The translations under genes were made by a program, and so were the position numbers. Below, piece after piece: positions 61,427 through 64,000 of a stretch of 64,000 bases of DNA. This DNA is from Risungbinella massiliensis (lineage in GTDB: Bacteria; Bacillota; Bacilli; Thermoactinomycetales; Thermoactinomycetaceae), in the NCBI RefSeq assembly GCF_000942395.1, contig NZ_LN812102.1, positions 806,017 to 870,016 on the forward strand, given 5' to 3'. The notes under the pieces were generated by a model. The model ran no database searches. It was not told where the DNA came from and saw only the letters and a program-made list of their open reading frames with translations. Positions within the stretch are counted from its first letter, which is position 1; each line of letters starts with the position of its first letter.

Positions 61427-62666
61427 CTTTTTGCCAAGCGAGGTAGAACTGCGAGATTGGATGACCTCTCAAATACTTGAATCTTATCAATCATTTGGTT
61501 TCCAGAGAATTGAAACTCCCAGTGTGGAACGTCTTGAACTTTTAACCGGTGGCGATGGCGGCGAAAACTCCAAAATGATCTTTAAAATCATGAAACGACG
61601 TGAGAAACTACCTGAATTATCTGCATCAACAAAAGAAGATGATCTAGCAGATTTAGGTTTGCGTTTTGATCTGACTGTTCCGTTAGTACGGTATTATGCA
61701 CAAAACCGTGCTCAGTTACCTCAACCCATGAAAAGTATTCAAATGGGACCGGTATGGAGAGCAGAGCGACCTCAAAAAGGTAGGTTTCGTCAATTTCTCC
61801 AATGTGACATAGACATTATCGGAGAAGCCTCTATTCTCGCTGAAGCTCAATTATTGCTTGCGGCAGGAAAAGCATTGACTCGTCTGGGTTTTGATGAATT
61901 AACTTTTCGCATAAATGATCGACGTTTACTTGTTGCTCTTGCAGAAGAAGCAGGGTTTTCCAGTGAAGAACAGAGCTCTCTTTTTATCATTCTCGATAAA
62001 CTCGATAAACTTGGGATAGATGGAATCAAGAAAGAATTTAAAGAAAAAGGATTCCCTATTAACCGTGTAGAGCAATTCTTAAGCTCAATAGAAGAATCAC
62101 AACAAGCTCCTATTGAAAAAGTAAATGCTCCAGACAGGCTTTCAGAAGAGGTTATACCAAATTTAAACCTCTTACAAAAGGTTGTGAAAGCTCAATTAGG
62201 AGATCAAGTTCAAGTGGTCTTTGATCCAACACTTGTTCGAGGAATGGGATATTATACTGGTCCTATTTTTGAAATTGAGTCTTCTGGACTATCTAGCTCT
62301 ATTGCGGGTGGAGGTCGTTACGATGAAATGGTTGGTAAATACTTAAAAGAGTCTGTACCAGCTTGTGGTATTTCCATTGGATTTGAACGAATTTGGACCA
62401 TTTTATCCGAAAAATCACAACAACAAAAGGAGCATGATCTTCCAAATAAACTGGTATTATTGTATCCTTCGACAATAAAATCAGAGGACTACCTAACCTT
62501 GTTTGAAAAAGTGAAAGAGTATCAAGATCAAGGATATCAAGTTAATTTACGATCCCAACGGAAAAATTTAAGCAAGCAGTTGAAACAGCTAAAAGAGGAA
62601 GGTTTTCTGTTTTTTGTACGATTTAAAGAGTGGGAAATCCGCAAAAATGAATCCACTCCACATTGA
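61386..62666 (+). CDS. hisS: Histidyl-tRNA synthetase-like protein (divergent)
   Basis: A 426-residue class II synthetase. Motif 1: ARGMRDFLPSEVELRDW. Motif 2 is well kept: WRAERPQKGRFRQFLQCDIDIIG. HisA loop LVRGMGYYTGPIFEIES, HisB AGGGRYDEM, motif 3 IGFERI. The C-terminal part (KLVLLYPST onwards) fits a HisRS anticodon-binding domain. It likely charges tRNA-His or a similar substrate, perhaps as a second copy beside the housekeeping gene elsewhere (not visible). TTG at 61386, 9 bases after AAGGAAG, is preferred over the GTG at 61377. It lies in a cassette with a HisRS-like protein and a prenyl synthase. Confidence 0.85.
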   Translation: MKKFSSQPARGMRDFLPSEVELRDWMTSQILESYQSFGFQRIETPSVERLELLTGGDGGENSKMIFKIMKRREKLPELSASTKEDDLADLGLRFDLTVPLVRYYAQNRAQLPQPMKSIQMGPVWRAERPQKGRFRQFLQCDIDIIGEASILAEAQLLLAAGKALTRLGFDELTFRINDRRLLVALAEEAGFSSEEQSSLFIILDKLDKLGIDGIKKEFKEKGFPINRVEQFLSSIEESQQAPIEKVNAPDRLSEEVIPNLNLLQKVVKAQLGDQVQVVFDPTLVRGMGYYTGPIFEIESSGLSSSIAGGGRYDEMVGKYLKESVPACGISIGFERIWTILSEKSQQQKEHDLPNKLVLLYPSTIKSEDYLTLFEKVKEYQDQGYQVNLRSQRKNLSKQLKQLKEEGFLFFVRFKEWEIRKNESTPH

Positions 62667-62690
62667 GTCCTAGATAGGGCTCTTTTTCTT
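62665..62690 (+). terminator. Terminator after the HisRS-like cassette
   Basis: GAGTCCTA-GAT-(T)AGGGCTC followed by TTTTTC, right after the synthetase stop. Confidence 0.75.
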
Positions 62691-62702
62691 TTTTACAAAA
62701 AA

Positions 62703-62736
62703 ATACGCCAAGAATAAGAAGCTAGTCTTGGCGTAT
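62703..62736 (-). terminator. Terminator after the phosphotransferase gene
   Basis: ATACGCCAAGA pairs with TCTTGGCGTAT around 12 bases; TTTTTTT follows on the minus strand. Confidence 0.9.
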
Positions 62737-62739
62737 CTC

Positions 62740-63744
62740 TTAGTCCTGTTCCTCTAAATCAGGAGGCTTTGGCAAGTTGAGCGTTTTAGCAACCATTTGG
62801 AGAGCAATTCTTAATTGCAAACGCTGAATTTGTCTAAGTCTAGGTAAACCGGGTATAGGTGGTTTTCCTGCCCGACCAGCAAAAAATCCAGCCATAAAAG
62901 CGGTAGCAGCTCGCTCAGCAAAATCGGGAAATATTATTCCTCCTTTTTCCATAATTTTTTTATATTCAGGTAAAAGTCTTTCTGATGACGGACCCCCTTC
63001 CCCCATAACACTTGGAAAAAAGAAAATGATATCTAGTATTAATGGACCACTACATAACACAGCCCAATCAAAGAGAACCAATTTTCTGTTTTGAAAACAA
63101 AGATTATCAGAACGAATGTCGCAATGAATTAATCCCCAAGGTTGATCGGATCTCATTGCTTCTGACTCAGTTGCTATTAGAATATCGATTACATCATGAA
63201 GCCAATCCTTTGCCATCTCGCTGTTCTCTTTAAACAATGCTAAAAATTGACTTAATTCATCTCGATTATCTTTTATGAGTTTCCAGCTACTATCGTAATT
63301 TCTGGTGATAATGGATTTTACTTTTTTCTCTTCCGCTATACCACATAGATGGAATTTTGCTATGTCATGTACAGCTTTTATTGCTAATTCTTCAGTCCAA
63401 GGGGGGACCTTATGACTTGTAGTTAAATCCTCTAGAAATAAAAGATGCCACTCTTTCGTCTTAACAGAACCGAAGTAAGCTGGAGATAAAGGACGGATCA
63501 CTTCTATATTTTGATAAACCCATTCCTCCCATTCTACTCCACTCCAATTTACACTAGTTGATCCTTTGCCAGCCCCTTTTGCAAATATCGTACGACCATC
63601 CTCTAGAATTAGACGAAAAGTAGCACTAGGTCCAAATCCCCCGAAAACTCTGTAAGCTTTTATCACAGGGGAGCCCAAGTAATTTTCAATTTCTCTTCGT
63701 ACTTCAAGCGGTACATCTCTCCAAAATGGTTTAGATTCACGCAA
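62740..63744 (-). CDS. Aminoglycoside phosphotransferase/choline kinase-fold protein
   Basis: A 334-residue kinase-like protein of the APH family. Brenner catalytic motif LIHCDIRSDNLCFQ and metal motif LVLFDWAVLCSGP are intact; the nucleotide-binding Lys is probably in TIFAKGAGKG, and the N-lobe motif is VFGGFGPSATFRLIL. A C-terminal extension (LPRLRQIQRLQLRIALQM) is Arg/Leu-rich. Such proteins phosphorylate small molecules, including aminoglycosides, macrolides, homoserine and choline. TTG start with AGGAGG 7 bases upstream. It is convergent with the HisRS-like cassette and lies inside the same pair of flanking repeats. Confidence 0.82.
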   Translation of the reverse strand: MRESKPFWRDVPLEVRREIENYLGSPVIKAYRVFGGFGPSATFRLILEDGRTIFAKGAGKGSTSVNWSGVEWEEWVYQNIEVIRPLSPAYFGSVKTKEWHLLFLEDLTTSHKVPPWTEELAIKAVHDIAKFHLCGIAEEKKVKSIITRNYDSSWKLIKDNRDELSQFLALFKENSEMAKDWLHDVIDILIATESEAMRSDQPWGLIHCDIRSDNLCFQNRKLVLFDWAVLCSGPLILDIIFFFPSVMGEGGPSSERLLPEYKKIMEKGGIIFPDFAERAATAFMAGFFAGRAGKPPIPGLPRLRQIQRLQLRIALQMVAKTLNLPKPPDLEEQD

Positions 63745-63798
63745 GGAAAGACCTCCTACTTAATAATAGTCAATAGTTTCAGTCAATTTTAATCTACT

Positions 63799-63925
63799 AG
63801 ATCGTCCAGATCAAACCATATATAGAAAAAACTATGTTATTTTTTCCATAGTGATAATTGTCTTTGCACATATTACCTACCTAGTAGCTTGTTTTCCTAT
63901 CAAGAGAGAGCATCGAATCAACCAG
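63799..63925 (+). repeat. Direct-repeat copy 2 (decayed 3' end of the 101-residue gene)
   Basis: AGATCGTCCAGATCxAxCCA, AAAAACTATG and CTTGTTTTCCT match 58732-58870 in order. No open frame of the original gene survives. The rest of 63745-64000 shows nothing else. Confidence 0.6.
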
Positions 63926-64000
63926 AAACATTCTATTAAACAGAATTTTGATATAATAATAAGGAATCACTGTTTTCGTCAGTAAGAATGCCAACATCAG

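Noticed and set aside
58947-62666. Part of a histidine biosynthesis operon
   Set aside because: No hisG, hisD or other his gene is adjacent; a prenyl synthase lies between the two HisRS-like genes instead.

Overview
The window reads as chromosome of a low-to-moderate GC, endospore-forming Firmicute of the order Bacillales. I lean towards a Thermoactinomycetaceae-like organism, but this is inference from gene content and no 16S gene is present. The supporting signs are a tandem glycine riboswitch ahead of gcvT-gcvPA-gcvPB with yqhH-yqhG divergent beside it (the Bacillus subtilis order), a SleL/YaaH-type LysM-GH18 spore-cortex enzyme, ptsG/crr with a catabolite-responsive element, strong AGGAGG ribosome binding sites and frequent TTG starts. 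I found no rRNA, tRNA, CRISPR array or intact transposase.

Layout: 1-8.1 kb holds the 3' end of hutH, a small coiled-coil protein, a quinone reductase, a metallophosphoesterase, a VOC protein, the large B12-dependent ribonucleotide reductase and a D-amino-acid aminotransferase. 8.2-16.4 kb is sugar metabolism and uptake: pgcA, a galE remnant, crr, ptsG, plus an amino-acid exporter with a divergent LysR regulator and a Nudix hydrolase. 16.4-21 kb holds a DUF4328-like membrane protein, an unknown protein, a split chromate-type transporter and a TPR membrane protein, with small inverted-repeat elements nearby. 21-28 kb is the glycine cleavage system, its riboswitch and yqhHG. 28-32.5 kb has a zinc-ribbon protein inserted beside a duplicated yqhG tail, then two tandem membrane Ser/Thr kinases. 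32.6-37.6 kb has a polar amino-acid ABC transporter whose parts are separated by zwf and a cyclase-family gene. 38-43.9 kb has three ABC exporter half-transporters; two form a BmrCD-like heterodimer preceded by a leader ORF and two terminators. 44-50.2 kb has typA, a tiny zinc ribbon and a SWIM-SNF2 helicase. 50.2-58.3 kb has a decayed MFS gene, a HEPN-like protein, the LysM-GH18 protein, a MerR-VWA pair, a flavin reductase-homogentisate dioxygenase pair, and a HTH-TPR regulator with a tiny peptide ORF directly downstream. 58.5-63.8 kb carries a compact cassette: HisRS/HisZ-like protein, isoprenyl-diphosphate-synthase-like protein, divergent histidyl-tRNA synthetase, and an aminoglycoside-phosphotransferase-fold kinase.

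The most interesting items are the HisRS-like/isoprenyl synthase/HisRS/kinase cassette, flanked by a degenerate repeat of a neighbouring gene's tail; the HTH-TPR regulator with a 20-residue peptide ORF; the leader ORF and tandem terminators before the heterodimeric exporter; a short non-autonomous inverted-repeat element in three states of preservation; and two genes whose conserved N-termini demand ATT or ATC starts.
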